From a virus, in IMG/VR virus record IMGVR_UViG_3300010370_000080, positions 1 to 39,766 of that record: a stretch of DNA of 39,766 bases, one strand, 5' to 3'. Below are positions 7,198 through 15,576 of the stretch, one piece after another. Position numbers and translations under genes: made by a program. How positions within the stretch are numbered: position 1 is the stretch's first letter; each line of letters starts with the position of its first letter. The notes under the pieces were generated by a model that saw only the letters and a program-made list of their open reading frames with translations, did no database searches and was not told where the DNA came from.

Positions 7198-7515
7198 TTA
7201 TCTATTATTTAGAACTCTACTGAATCGTTTTACGACACTATCAAGTTCTGGCGTATCCGACTCTTCTTCACCTCTTTCTACAGTATTGTTTACTGGAGCA
7301 GCTTGTTCTGGTGTAATTTGTTCTTGTTGATCTTGTTGCATCATTTGATCGCCTTGTCCAGGAACTTGGGGTTCGGGCTCAGAATCAATTTCTTTTTGCA
7401 TATCTTTTATCTCATCATCATCTAAATGTAACACATTTTTCTTAACCCACATTTGAGAAAAATAGCGACCAACATATGGATCAACTAATCCTAAAAGTTG
7501 TAATCTATTCTGCCA
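7198..7515 (-). CDS. 20: Portal gp20 C-terminal continuation beyond the in-frame amber
   Basis: Reading on past the amber at 7516-7518 in the same frame gives 105 residues that are plainly portal sequence: WQNRLQLLGLVDPYVGRYFS, then WVKKNVLHLDDDEIKDM, followed by an acidic and Gln-rich tail ending FSRVLNNR. The DPYVGxYFS and WVxKNVLxxxDDEI patterns are the usual end of gp20 in T4-like phages. The first ATG inside is at 7452, which would give an 84-residue fragment starting MWVKKN, but it has no ribosome site and cuts a domain, so I do not treat it as an independent gene. Either the amber is read through or the portal lacks this end. Joined, gp20 would be 555 codons including the amber, a normal family length. 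Confidence 0.8.
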   Translation of the reverse strand, partial: WQNRLQLLGLVDPYVGRYFSQMWVKKNVLHLDDDEIKDMQKEIDSEPEPQVPGQGDQMMQQDQQEQITPEQAAPVNNTVERGEEESDTPELDSVVKRFSRVLNNR

Positions 7516-7518
7516 CTA
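7516..7518 (-). other. In-frame amber codon inside gp20
   Basis: TAG on the minus strand between FTELKEAE and WQNRLQLL. T4 and related portals have a hydrophobic residue (usually Ile or Leu) here, so a TTG to TAG change is one simple origin. The flanking frame is fully intact on both sides. Confidence 0.85.
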
Positions 7519-8862
7519 TTCCGCTTCTTTCAACTCTGTGAAATTATTATCTTTCTTATATTGAAAATAAATTACATCTCTAAATTCTTTCCACTCTTCT
7601 TTAGTACAAATACCTTTTAGAACTAATTGTGTTTCGAGTGCATCATCAAAAACTCTAGAAAATTTGTTTCGTATTTTATCAATAAATTTATTGAATTTTA
7701 ATTCATCTCTAGTAACTTCTGTTGATCTTCCTAAACCTACCAAGCCACCGCTCTGTGCTTCCAGTCTAGAATAAGGAACGTTCATCGACTGATATAATTT
7801 TTTCTGAAAATAAAGTACATCATCCATTTGTCCAAGATTCTGCCCAGCAGGCAGTGTTGTGATTTCTGTGCCTTTACCACCTTCTCTTCTAGGCAACCAA
7901 AAATCTTCAAGCATCGAGAGATGTTTTCTATCATCTCGCAGTTCACCTGTCTGAGCATCATATACCATTTTGTTGCGATACTTGATCATGATATCGCGAA
8001 TATATTGTTCAGCTTTACCTTTAGGAAGATTACCAACGTCAATATAAAATACTCGACGTTCTGGTGCTCTACTGATTCGATAAATTACTGTAGCGTCCTC
8101 GATCATTCTTAATTGATTCAGAGGCTTGATTGCTTTGTGTAAAAAAGAAATCACGAAAGTATTCTTAGCATCCATCAAACCAGAATTAACATTAATCACC
8201 GATTCAGGTGCAATTCTTAAACCCTGATTTGCTGCTGCCGTAAATGATTGTGTAGTAGTGCCTCTGTCATTATAAATGTAATACTCAGCAATCGATTTGA
8301 TTATCTCAGCACCAGTCTTCAGATCTCTTCCTTTTTGAACTTCTCGAACTTTGCGAATCTTTCTTGGATCAATATAACGAAGTTCTTTAATACCTTCTTT
8401 AGGATTCGATTCGTTTACAATAACATGATAATAAATTCTTCCGTCTATGTACCAACGTCTGAATATATCATCCGCTAAATTGGAGAAGTTTAACATTTTT
8501 AAAATGTTATCAAACTCTTCTCTGATTTTTTTCTTGATTGATTCTGGTTGTTTTAAATCATCCAAAATAATCTCAACAACTCTTCCATCTTTGTCGTGAG
8601 CGATGGCTTCATCTACGATTTCTGTTATTGCTTGGTCACACTCGGGATGATTGGACATCTCTCTGTATCGCGTTATAAGTTCCAATTCATTTCGAACTGA
8701 ACCTTCTAAATCGACATATGTACCAAAATGTGCATTCTGTGTTATGGTGACAGCACCATCATCCAGTGCATCAGTCGGAAGAGCGAAAGAAGCCTGTTCA
8801 GGAATTTCTTTCTGAACTATGTCTTTCTGACCGAGTGTGAACCCAAATAGTTTTATTGCCAC
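7516..8862 (-). CDS. 20: Portal vertex protein gp20 (up to an in-frame amber codon)
   Basis: Dodecameric portal of the head, site of prohead initiation, DNA entry, and neck and terminase docking. The 448 residues to the TAG cover most of the family: NAHFGTYVDLEGSVRNELEL and YREMSNHPECDQAITEIVDEAI near residues 44-86, DDIFRRWYIDGRIYYHVI, LRYIDPRKIRKVREVQKG, the YRISRAPERRVFYIDVGNLP stem region and GLGRSTEVTRDELKF. The frame stops at TAG (7516-7518) right after FTELKEAE, yet continues as portal for 105 more residues. The start codon is GTG with AAGGAA upstream. The gene follows a terminator after gp19; no clear late promoter was found between them, so it may rely on partial readthrough. Confidence 0.96.
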   Translation of the reverse strand: MAIKLFGFTLGQKDIVQKEIPEQASFALPTDALDDGAVTITQNAHFGTYVDLEGSVRNELELITRYREMSNHPECDQAITEIVDEAIAHDKDGRVVEIILDDLKQPESIKKKIREEFDNILKMLNFSNLADDIFRRWYIDGRIYYHVIVNESNPKEGIKELRYIDPRKIRKVREVQKGRDLKTGAEIIKSIAEYYIYNDRGTTTQSFTAAANQGLRIAPESVINVNSGLMDAKNTFVISFLHKAIKPLNQLRMIEDATVIYRISRAPERRVFYIDVGNLPKGKAEQYIRDIMIKYRNKMVYDAQTGELRDDRKHLSMLEDFWLPRREGGKGTEITTLPAGQNLGQMDDVLYFQKKLYQSMNVPYSRLEAQSGGLVGLGRSTEVTRDELKFNKFIDKIRNKFSRVFDDALETQLVLKGICTKEEWKEFRDVIYFQYKKDNNFTELKEAE

Positions 8863-8883
8863 TTAATTTCCTTTTTCATTATT

Positions 8884-8911
8884 AAAAGAGAGGAGCGAAA
8901 GCTCCCCTCTT
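8884..8911 (-). terminator. Rho-independent terminator after gp19
   Basis: On the minus strand an 11-bp stem (AAGAGGGGAGC with GCTCCTCTCTT, one G-U pair) around a TTTC loop, then TTTTAAT. Arms are 8901-8911 and 8886-8896. It begins two bases after the gp19 stop codon. The T-run is only four bases, so termination is probably partial, which would fit continued expression of gp20. Confidence 0.75.
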
Positions 8912-8912
8912 A

Positions 8913-9458
8913 TCAAACTACTGCGTCCTCTACTGCTTCCCACCATTGATATGTCAAGTTAACTGTGAATTCTTCAATAGTATCATTAGAACCCCAATCA
9001 ACATCGATAGCGGAAATGTCTGTTGGAAACAAACCAATAAATTTATATTTTTTGATAGTGTTTCCAGCTTTTCCATACTGACGAACTTCACCATCAACAC
9101 TATAGCCTAGAGCGGTGGCAGCAGCAGGATTTCTAACATTTAAACTGTGACTATTAATACCATTTAACCATCTTTCAAAAGCATTACGAATTACGAAATC
9201 TTCATCATTGATAATTGTAACTGACCAATCAGTGAATGTTCTATTACCAGCGAATTTAAGTTCACGACCAAAGTATTGAACGGGAACTGCGCCGATAGTA
9301 GAACCAGGTAATTGTGCAGTCTTACACATAAAGGACATTTTAGTTTGTGCATTTCCTGGCAATGAGAAAGCTGGGAAAGGAAGCGTAACCTCAAATAGAT
9401 TTGGGCGTGCTCCATCTCCCTGCATCTGAGAGCGGAATTCGTTAATGTTAAAAGCCAT
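8913..9458 (-). CDS. 19: Tail tube protein gp19
   Basis: 181 residues (T4 gp19 is 163). Forms the inner tube of the contractile tail. The recognisable core is ARPNLFEVTLPFP (about 17-29), MSFMCKTAQLPGSTIG, VQYFGRELKFAGNRTF and WSVTIINDEDFVIRNAFERW, with a C-terminal FIGLFPTDISAIDVDWG block and a final EEFTVNLTYQWWE strand, all typical of gp19. GGAGAT gives a ribosome site and a late-promoter-like AATAAATA box lies 23 bases upstream, overlapping the gp18 stop. A hairpin terminator follows directly. The abundance needed for tube and sheath fits the separate promoter and terminator. Confidence 0.96.
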   Translation of the reverse strand: MAFNINEFRSQMQGDGARPNLFEVTLPFPAFSLPGNAQTKMSFMCKTAQLPGSTIGAVPVQYFGRELKFAGNRTFTDWSVTIINDEDFVIRNAFERWLNGINSHSLNVRNPAAATALGYSVDGEVRQYGKAGNTIKKYKFIGLFPTDISAIDVDWGSNDTIEEFTVNLTYQWWEAVEDAVV

Positions 9459-9480
9459 TTAATTTATCTCCTATCTCTCT

Positions 9481-9488
9481 TATTTATT
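9481..9488 (-). promoter_or_regulatory. Late-promoter-like box AATAAATA before gp19
   Basis: AATAAATA on the minus strand, one base from the T4 late consensus, 23 bases before the gp19 ATG and overlapping the gp18 stop. The position matches that of the exact box before gp22. Confidence 0.5.
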
Positions 9489-11175
9489 AAAATCTTCCAA
9501 CAACTTCTTCGAACGCAACACCCGTTCTAACAGCAACGAAATTGAGTTGAATGTAGTTGATTGAACGAGCGGGTTTAACGTAAATATCGCCAACAAATTC
9601 ATTGCGATCAATTACTTCTGGAGTATTATTTGTTGTGTCACAAACTACTCTGAAGTCAAAAATTCCTCTACGACCTTGAATTTCTCTCAAATAAGGCTCA
9701 ACGAGATTCACAAAAGCTGCGCGAGTAAATTCGTCATTAAATTCAAACAGTGATGAACGCGCGGCGCGAGCGATTGTTTTTTCTAAAACGATGAATAAAC
9801 GACGGACATTAATTCTATCGAATGCGCTAGGTTTATTCAAAAGAGTTTTATCGCCATAAAGTATTGTTCCTTCACCAGGGAAAGTAACAACAGGATTTAC
9901 ACCAGCTTTGTACAATGCATCTCTCTCTGCTTTATTAGGATTCCATGATAGTTTAACAACATTTTTGATTACACCTCTGTTTAAACCAGCAGGCGAGAAC
10001 CATGGATCACGTTCGGAATCTGTGCGAGCACATAGACCTGCAATATCACCATTTAGAGGAATCCAACGATATACGTCATTATACTTATCATATTGATATT
10101 TCCATCCACTATCCATTACCGCATATGATGATTTTGTCAATGCGTTTGCTTCTGCAACAATATTAGAAGATACATTTGTTAATGCACTAACAGAATTAGC
10201 GAAACTTGGAGAAATGAAAACAATACAATCTTTTCTGGATTCGGCTATGGTAATTAAATTATTGTGTACATTTGAACTGGATGAACCGCTCATTATAAGT
10301 GAAACATCAACAGAATCTGGATTTTCAAATAAATCATACGCTGTGTTTAATCGATCATCACCAGCAGTTTCATCTACACCACCTGTGAATATAATAGAAT
10401 AGATGTTAGTATTTGGAGTAAACTGAGTTAGTGCTGTATTACTTACGTTACTTGTACCCCAATTCGAACCTCCGATAGGATGTCCTCCCCACCAAATATA
10501 TTTCGAACGTGTATTTAAGACATCTTTATAGTAATTACTTGTTCCATCAGAATTCTTAGCATTTCCTAATTTAGATACATAAGCAAATTTCTCTAAGACT
10601 GTGTTTGCTGTTCCAGAAATTTTTCCTTCTTTGTCAACGACTACAATGTGCAATTCATCTCCTGTAGCACCGATTCGGCTGGCAAAAGTTGATGTTGATG
10701 GAGCGGAATCAAATTGATTACTAAATGTCCAAGCAGTGTTCCAAGTATTGGCATCAACAATTTCAATACTAAGAGAATTGCCTAATGAACCAGCATATTT
10801 TGCATGAAATGCCACATTTGAATTTGCGCTATGATTGAGAAGGTAATCATTTTCGTTTTCAATTAGTTCAGCATTACCTGCATTACCTGTATTGGCACGT
10901 GCGTTTCTAGCATTCGATCCTACGGCTCTTATAACTCGTAAATCGCTTCCATATGCCAAAAAATTTGCTGCTGTAAAGAATGAATTTGCTGTGTTACCAT
11001 CTGGTTTACCAAAAACTTGTACTAATTGGAGTTCGTTATTGATTACCGTAATTTCGTTCGCCGGTCCCCAATTAAAATTTCCAGCAAAACCTCCCACGGT
11101 AGTTGCAACAGACGGAACAACTGTTGTCAAGTCTACTTCGGAGACATTAACTCCTGGTGACAGTTGAAAAGCCAT
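9487..11175 (-). CDS. 18: Tail sheath protein gp18
   Basis: 562 residues, shorter than T4 gp18 (659), as in many marine relatives. Forms the contractile sheath around the gp19 tube. The N-terminus AFQLSPGVNVSEVDLTTVVP and the GFAGNFNWGPANEI and VFGKPDGNTANSFFTAANFL segments are sheath hallmarks; the C-terminal domain carries INVRRLFIVLEKTIARAARS, FNDEFTRAAFVNLVEPYLRE and a final RSINYIQLNFVAVRTG strand. The middle, about residues 90-330, is variable and probably the surface-exposed protease-resistant domain. AAGGAGAACAG is the ribosome site and an AATAAATA late-type box lies 40 bases upstream. Order gp17-gp18-gp19 is canonical. Confidence 0.97.
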   Translation of the reverse strand: MAFQLSPGVNVSEVDLTTVVPSVATTVGGFAGNFNWGPANEITVINNELQLVQVFGKPDGNTANSFFTAANFLAYGSDLRVIRAVGSNARNARANTGNAGNAELIENENDYLLNHSANSNVAFHAKYAGSLGNSLSIEIVDANTWNTAWTFSNQFDSAPSTSTFASRIGATGDELHIVVVDKEGKISGTANTVLEKFAYVSKLGNAKNSDGTSNYYKDVLNTRSKYIWWGGHPIGGSNWGTSNVSNTALTQFTPNTNIYSIIFTGGVDETAGDDRLNTAYDLFENPDSVDVSLIMSGSSSSNVHNNLITIAESRKDCIVFISPSFANSVSALTNVSSNIVAEANALTKSSYAVMDSGWKYQYDKYNDVYRWIPLNGDIAGLCARTDSERDPWFSPAGLNRGVIKNVVKLSWNPNKAERDALYKAGVNPVVTFPGEGTILYGDKTLLNKPSAFDRINVRRLFIVLEKTIARAARSSLFEFNDEFTRAAFVNLVEPYLREIQGRRGIFDFRVVCDTTNNTPEVIDRNEFVGDIYVKPARSINYIQLNFVAVRTGVAFEEVVGRF

Positions 11176-11214
11176 TTTCTGTTCTCCTTATTTTATAGAA
11201 CTTTTTTATTATAC

Positions 11215-11222
11215 TATTTATT
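11215..11222 (-). promoter_or_regulatory. Late-promoter-like box AATAAATA before gp18
   Basis: AATAAATA on the minus strand in the short gap between gp17 and gp18, 40 bases before the gp18 ATG. One mismatch to TATAAATA. Confidence 0.5.
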
Positions 11223-11225
11223 ATT

Positions 11226-12866
11226 TTAAAAAGTTGAAGATATATAGCCTCGATTTTTTACCGCTGTCCACAAATCTTTGCCATCGGATTCTTTCTCATC
11301 TTGCAGGCCATCATTTAGTTCTCCTATTGGCAACATTTCTTCTTCAAGTTGTAATTCTCTTTCTTCCAAAAGTCTTTTTCTTACATCAGAATCGGTAAGT
11401 TCTCTAAAATAACTTTGTGCAGTTAACCAAGAAAATAAAACTAAAGTCATAACTACATCGTCATTATTTCCTTCCTCTGCCGCATAAGAATCTTTTTGTC
11501 TTACAAAAGTGTTAAATTCTGCTATGGTATCAAAATCATTAGTAATTAATTTATCGGTTTCTATTAAGGTTTTAAGATTGGCACATCCGATTTTTTTAAC
11601 AGATTTTGATGTTTTTATACCATATGATGCTCCTTTTTTGAATCCAGAAGCAACATGAACACCTTTTACATCGTGACTTTCAATTCTGAATATGTTCTCA
11701 TACTCTAATTCATAATGTAAAATATCAACAACCTGTTGTCCTACATTATTCGTTTCTACTAAAATGAATGCTCTATTATATCTATTTGCTATGTTATAGA
11801 CATATGTAGGAAAAATTAATGGTGATAGTTTATTATCTCTAAATTTTGCAACATGACGATATGGCAATTCTGTAACATCCACTATTGATACTACAGAATA
11901 ATCTCTATTTACACCTTCAGAACAATCGACTATTGCCACATAAGTATGTCCCTTTTTGGGCTCTTCATAAATGTCTAGATACTCTTCTTGTTTGATAGGA
12001 TGCAAGAATGTTAGAGTTTTCAGTTTGAAACCAGGAATAAGGGTTGCATTTGATCCAATGAATTCTGTTTCAAACTCTTGTCTAAACTGTTCCTCACTAG
12101 TATTCCTAATGGTTTCTTCTTTCCATTTCTCATCTCTTCCTGGTACCATGGACCAGTGAACTTCAAATGGAACATATAATGATCTCTTTTCAATTGCATC
12201 TGTCCACATTTTATAGAACTGATTTAGACCATTAGGCGTCGAAACTATAATAACTTTAGTAGTTTTACCAGATGATATAACGGGATAAGTTGCGGTGAAG
12301 AATTCTACTGCCATGTTTTGAGGAACGAATGCAAATTCGTCCAAAAATATCAAGTTATAAGATCCACCACGAACACCCGAAGAACTGGTTGCATATGCTG
12401 AAATTTCTGAACCGTTCTCTAAAACAATATTACCTTTATTCCATTCCAGAATTCCTTGCTGTAACCACAAAGGAAGAAATTCATAAGCATATTTTATTCT
12501 ACCTAAAATATCTCTAGCCAAATCTCCTTTATTAGCCATTATAGCAATTTTATAATCTTCATAAAATAAAACAGACCATAACATAAAACCCGCAACAGTG
12601 GTTGTTTTACCTACCTGTCGAGGCATTTTACATATCGAAAATCGATTAATATGGAAACCTTTGACCATTTCTTCTTGAAATGGCCACATATCAAATGGCA
12701 CCAAACCTTGGTCCACATTTACGATTTTTACATACTTTTTTATGAAGTAAATAGGATCTCTAATACATTTGGTAATCTCAATTAATTGTTCCTGTGTGTA
12801 TTCAATCGCTACACCAGGCTTTTTTAGATTAGGATTACCTAGATATCCGCCCTGATTTGTTATCAC
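11226..12866 (-). CDS. 17: Terminase large subunit gp17 (packaging motor ATPase and nuclease)
   Basis: 546 residues (T4 gp17 is 610). Pumps DNA into the prohead through gp20 and cuts the concatemer. The N-terminal ATPase has an adenine-binding-like WPFQEEM (61-67), Walker A MPRQVGKTT (81-89, Lys87), Walker B LIFLDEF (172-178, Asp176 and catalytic Glu177) and coupling motif STPNG (209-213). The C-terminal RNase H-like nuclease has acidic residues Asp314 (AIVDCSEG), Glu371 (LVETNN) and Asp469/Asp470 (NNDDVV). All key residues are present, so it should be active. The start is GTG, overlapping the Dps-like stop as GTGA, so its translation depends on that gene. Only the unusual upstream neighbour departs from the T4 order. 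Confidence 0.98.
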   Translation of the reverse strand: MITNQGGYLGNPNLKKPGVAIEYTQEQLIEITKCIRDPIYFIKKYVKIVNVDQGLVPFDMWPFQEEMVKGFHINRFSICKMPRQVGKTTTVAGFMLWSVLFYEDYKIAIMANKGDLARDILGRIKYAYEFLPLWLQQGILEWNKGNIVLENGSEISAYATSSSGVRGGSYNLIFLDEFAFVPQNMAVEFFTATYPVISSGKTTKVIIVSTPNGLNQFYKMWTDAIEKRSLYVPFEVHWSMVPGRDEKWKEETIRNTSEEQFRQEFETEFIGSNATLIPGFKLKTLTFLHPIKQEEYLDIYEEPKKGHTYVAIVDCSEGVNRDYSVVSIVDVTELPYRHVAKFRDNKLSPLIFPTYVYNIANRYNRAFILVETNNVGQQVVDILHYELEYENIFRIESHDVKGVHVASGFKKGASYGIKTSKSVKKIGCANLKTLIETDKLITNDFDTIAEFNTFVRQKDSYAAEEGNNDDVVMTLVLFSWLTAQSYFRELTDSDVRKRLLEERELQLEEEMLPIGELNDGLQDEKESDGKDLWTAVKNRGYISSTF

Positions 12867-13297
12867 TTAATTAAACTTTTTAACATCCAAGCTTGTTTTT
12901 GGTGTGCATCCAACAGATCTTGTAAGAAATTTCCTATGGCAGGTTCATCAGCGGCATCGGCTGCAACGATGCCTGCACGAAGATGAAAAATCATTTTATC
13001 ATTCGATTGCATCAAATCTCTAAGCATGGAAACTGCATCTGGAATATTTTCATTTTCAGAAACATCACTTAGCTCATGAATTCTAGTTAAGTTGGTTGGA
13101 GCATAAGAACCAAGCATACGAATTTTTTCGGCAATTAAATCCGTCTGATTCCAAACCGCAGTGTAAAAATCACCCAAAAAACCATGATACTGAACGAAAT
13201 CTGGTCCTTCAATATTCCAATGAAATGAATGTGCTTTAAAATATAGTCCAAAATTTGTACCCAAAATAGTTTTCATTTGTTCAATTAAAGTTTCCAT
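12863..13297 (-). CDS. Dps-like ferritin-family protein
   Basis: 144 residues with the Dps/ferritin four-helix pattern. Dps proteins form 12-mers that oxidise and store iron and protect DNA. The signature spans residues 18-60: FKAHSFHW (His26), EGPDFVQYHGFLGDF (His38, Asp43) and NQTDLIAEKIRMLG (Asp53, Glu57), followed by SYAP. Compared with E. coli Dps ferroxidase residues (His51, His63, Asp67, Asp78, Glu82), four align; the fifth acid is shifted by one residue (Gly42-Asp43). The C-terminal helices contain ADEPAIGNFLQDLLDAHQKQ. There is no Lys-rich N-terminal tail for DNA binding. The gene sits between gp16 and gp17, 3 bases from the gp16 stop and overlapping the gp17 GTG, so it is made with the packaging motor. 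Family call is strong; its role is unknown. Confidence 0.9.
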   Translation of the reverse strand: METLIEQMKTILGTNFGLYFKAHSFHWNIEGPDFVQYHGFLGDFYTAVWNQTDLIAEKIRMLGSYAPTNLTRIHELSDVSENENIPDAVSMLRDLMQSNDKMIFHLRAGIVAADAADEPAIGNFLQDLLDAHQKQAWMLKSLIK

Positions 13298-13300
13298 TTA

Positions 13301-13687
13301 TTATCCTATTTGTTTTATTTGTTTGATTAAATCTGCGGTTGATCCAAGAAAAACTGCTTTGTCAACGTTCACAACAGACTTTTCTTTAATCGGTGTAAGA
13401 TCTTTCTTCTTCTTTTGTAATTCTATTAGGTCTTTGTTTATATCAGACATATTTTTTATTAGTGTGGCAGCTACTTCGTATGCTCTTGGATGATCGGTTG
13501 CTGCGGCAACTTGTAGAATATTATCAACTGCTATTTTTCCTTTTTCTGCCAATTCTCTAATATTTTGTCTGGCAAATTCAAAATCCGTATCGACTTGCGA
13601 ATCAATAACTTCTGGTAAAGAAGATTCTTCTTCTTTGAGTGGTTGTATATCAAAAATCTCAGAAAGTTTTTCGTCTATTTTTTTCAT
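13301..13687 (-). CDS. 16: Terminase small subunit gp16
   Basis: 128 residues (T4 gp16 is 164). Recognises or presents the DNA end and regulates gp17. The central region aligns by eye with T4 gp16: TDHPRAYEVAATLIKNMSD followed by INKDLIELQKKKKD corresponds to the T4 segment with SPRHMEVFATLMGQM and LKLHKDMKD, and the C-terminal NVDKAVFLGSTADLI corresponds to T4 NATVFMGSPTELM. The N-terminus is acidic and shorter than in T4. Its start overlaps the gp15 stop by ATGA, coupling it to the neck genes. The length suggests a compact ring-forming subunit without long tails. Confidence 0.92.
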   Translation of the reverse strand: MKKIDEKLSEIFDIQPLKEEESSLPEVIDSQVDTDFEFARQNIRELAEKGKIAVDNILQVAAATDHPRAYEVAATLIKNMSDINKDLIELQKKKKDLTPIKEKSVVNVDKAVFLGSTADLIKQIKQIG

Positions 13688-14670
13688 GATATTGTGTCCT
13701 TAAAACCATAATCATCATCTGGAGATGATGATAAAGGACTAACTTCTGTTATCAATGAAATGCTTTTAGATGGATTCAGATCCACATCATTAATCGTATA
13801 TTTCGCATTTGTATAATCACCAATCACTATATCACCTTCTTCCAAATTTTCAGAAAGATTCGAAACTAATAATGTTCCCAAACTATTGTTGGAAAAATAT
13901 GTTATTGTTCCTGTCTTATTTTTATTTAAAACTCTAATGGTTTCGCCTGTGGTATAAACACCATTACCAGAATTCATATCAACAAAAACTTTTTGTATTA
14001 CTGTATTTCGATCATCAACATACACATTCGTGTTTGCTCTGCTAATCAACTTATCGACTCCGGACTTCACTGAAGGAAATATCCATCCTCTTAATGTGAA
14101 TGTTAAATTCCATATGACTAATCTCGTTGTGGAAAAATCGCCTTCATACTCTATTTGCGGCGAAACTGAATCTAGTGTTACTGGAATATCATATTTTCTT
14201 CCTAATGTAGGAATCAAGTCAACAGTAACAGTGAAATCAGGAGTAAAGAAAGGCAATATTTGTTCCAGTATTTGAGTTCCATCTTCCTGATTTCTTACGA
14301 AAATGCTTAAATCGAATTCGAAATTGTATGGAATAGGAGAATACTGCGAGATAATTACATTATTACCATCATTCACAGCAAAGTTTTTTCCTAATGTATT
14401 CATCTTTCTTGTTGAATCATATGATATGCCAACAAGATCAAATGCTATTCTAGGAACATATACATTAATAGATTTTGTTAAAGTTGGATCAGAACTCAAA
14501 CGAGTTATATATTTTTCTTTTGATCCATAGGATAGAGGAACTATTGTTCTTTCGTATTCTTCTGTTCCATCTTTACTATGTCTAACCAATACAATATCAT
14601 TAAAGATTGTTCCAAATGCGACAATCATTTTTCTTATAATACGATTATAAAAATGTGAATTACCTAACAT
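13684..14670 (-). CDS. 15: Tail terminator / sheath stabiliser gp15
   Basis: 328 residues, longer than T4 gp15 (272). Caps the tail and joins it to the neck. Agreement with T4 gp15 is visible throughout: SHFYNRIIRKMIVAFGTIFN, VPLSYGSKEKYITRL, YVPRIAFDLVGISYDS, ISQYSPIPYNFEFDLSIF, EQILPFFTPDF and WNLTFTLRGWIFP (about residues 187-199). Residues about 235-295 form an extra beta-rich segment (GVYTTGETIRV, GTITYFS, GTLLVSNL, EEGDIVIGDY) not seen in T4, similar in style to insertions in gp13 and gp14. The ATG overlaps the gp14 stop (TAATG) and the end overlaps gp16 (ATGA), so the neck and packaging genes are translated as a coupled series. Confidence 0.95.
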   Translation of the reverse strand: MLGNSHFYNRIIRKMIVAFGTIFNDIVLVRHSKDGTEEYERTIVPLSYGSKEKYITRLSSDPTLTKSINVYVPRIAFDLVGISYDSTRKMNTLGKNFAVNDGNNVIISQYSPIPYNFEFDLSIFVRNQEDGTQILEQILPFFTPDFTVTVDLIPTLGRKYDIPVTLDSVSPQIEYEGDFSTTRLVIWNLTFTLRGWIFPSVKSGVDKLISRANTNVYVDDRNTVIQKVFVDMNSGNGVYTTGETIRVLNKNKTGTITYFSNNSLGTLLVSNLSENLEEGDIVIGDYTNAKYTINDVDLNPSKSISLITEVSPLSSSPDDDYGFKDTIS

Positions 14671-15575
14671 TATGCCTCACCAAAAGGATTTTTTTCTGTC
14701 CAGTCTAATAGATTATCACCTTCATTTTCAACAAGTTTATTATCAGATATGTCTTCGAAAACATTTCCATCTACTTGAGTTGAAGTGTCTGCTAATGTAA
14801 TACCTCTTAATGCACCACTGGTACTACCACGAATATTGCCGGTTGAAAATGTTCCCTGTACTCTTATGACATTTAATTGTGTGTGAGGCTCATATGAATA
14901 GACTATAGCTTGTGCATTAGCTGTTTCTAATGATGATCCCTGATATACTATTTCACCAGGAACAAAATAACCCGTACTCATTGGAAAAACTATATTATTT
15001 GCTAGAACCAATTTCGTTCTTCTATATTCATCAAAAGCTTGATCATCAACTTCTTGCACACCAGTTGAAATGATCTCTTCGCTGAATACATATTGTTTCA
15101 TTTTTAAGGCATAAACATATACGTTTCCACCGCGTCCTCTACCTAATGTATAGAACATCGCTTGATCGTTTTCATGTTCAACAAAAGTAATTTCGAAGAA
15201 ATTTTGTACTAGTGGTATGTAAATTAAATCGCCTTCTCTAGGTCTACCTAAAGGAACAGTATATTTGAATCTTCTTCGTGACATTAACATAGTAACTTCA
15301 TCTCGAATTTCTAAACCAAATTTTGAAATGAAATCTCCTTCACCATCCATTCCCGTCACATTTTCCATATACATTTCAATAGAATATGCTGTTCGATATT
15401 CTTTTAATGGATCTTCACCATACAACATATCCACTTCATCGCGACTTGTTCTAGGTAAATAATAAACATCCATGCCATGTATCTGCATGGCTTCGATGAC
15501 TAAATCCTCAACTAGTAATTGCTCACTAGTTACTTGTTGTTGAGGAAAATTATTAAAGTAAAAATTGGTGGGCAT
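14670..15575 (-). CDS. 14: Neck protein gp14
   Basis: 301 residues (T4 gp14 is 256). Part of the neck/head-completion complex with gp13. Family features include the N-terminal NFYFNNFPQQQ and LVEDLVIEAMQIHGMDVYYLPR (about 20-42), EYRTAYSIEMYMENVTGMDG, FGLEIRDEVTMLMSRRRF and PREGDLIYIPL followed by FFEITFVEH; the C-terminus ends DWTEKNPFGEA. Residues about 200-265 are an accessory beta domain (GYFVPGEIVYQGSS, AIVYSYEPHTQLNVIRVQG, GNIRGSTSGA) resembling repeats in phage tail proteins. It follows gp13 by one base and overlaps gp15 as TAATG. Confidence 0.95.
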   Translation of the reverse strand: MPTNFYFNNFPQQQVTSEQLLVEDLVIEAMQIHGMDVYYLPRTSRDEVDMLYGEDPLKEYRTAYSIEMYMENVTGMDGEGDFISKFGLEIRDEVTMLMSRRRFKYTVPLGRPREGDLIYIPLVQNFFEITFVEHENDQAMFYTLGRGRGGNVYVYALKMKQYVFSEEIISTGVQEVDDQAFDEYRRTKLVLANNIVFPMSTGYFVPGEIVYQGSSLETANAQAIVYSYEPHTQLNVIRVQGTFSTGNIRGSTSGALRGITLADTSTQVDGNVFEDISDNKLVENEGDNLLDWTEKNPFGEA

Positions 15576-15576
15576 T

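Noticed and set aside
7198-7452. Separate 84-residue gene starting at the ATG at 7452
   Set aside because: It is in the same frame as gp20, begins in the middle of a conserved portal segment and lacks a ribosome site; it is the portal C-terminus after an amber codon.
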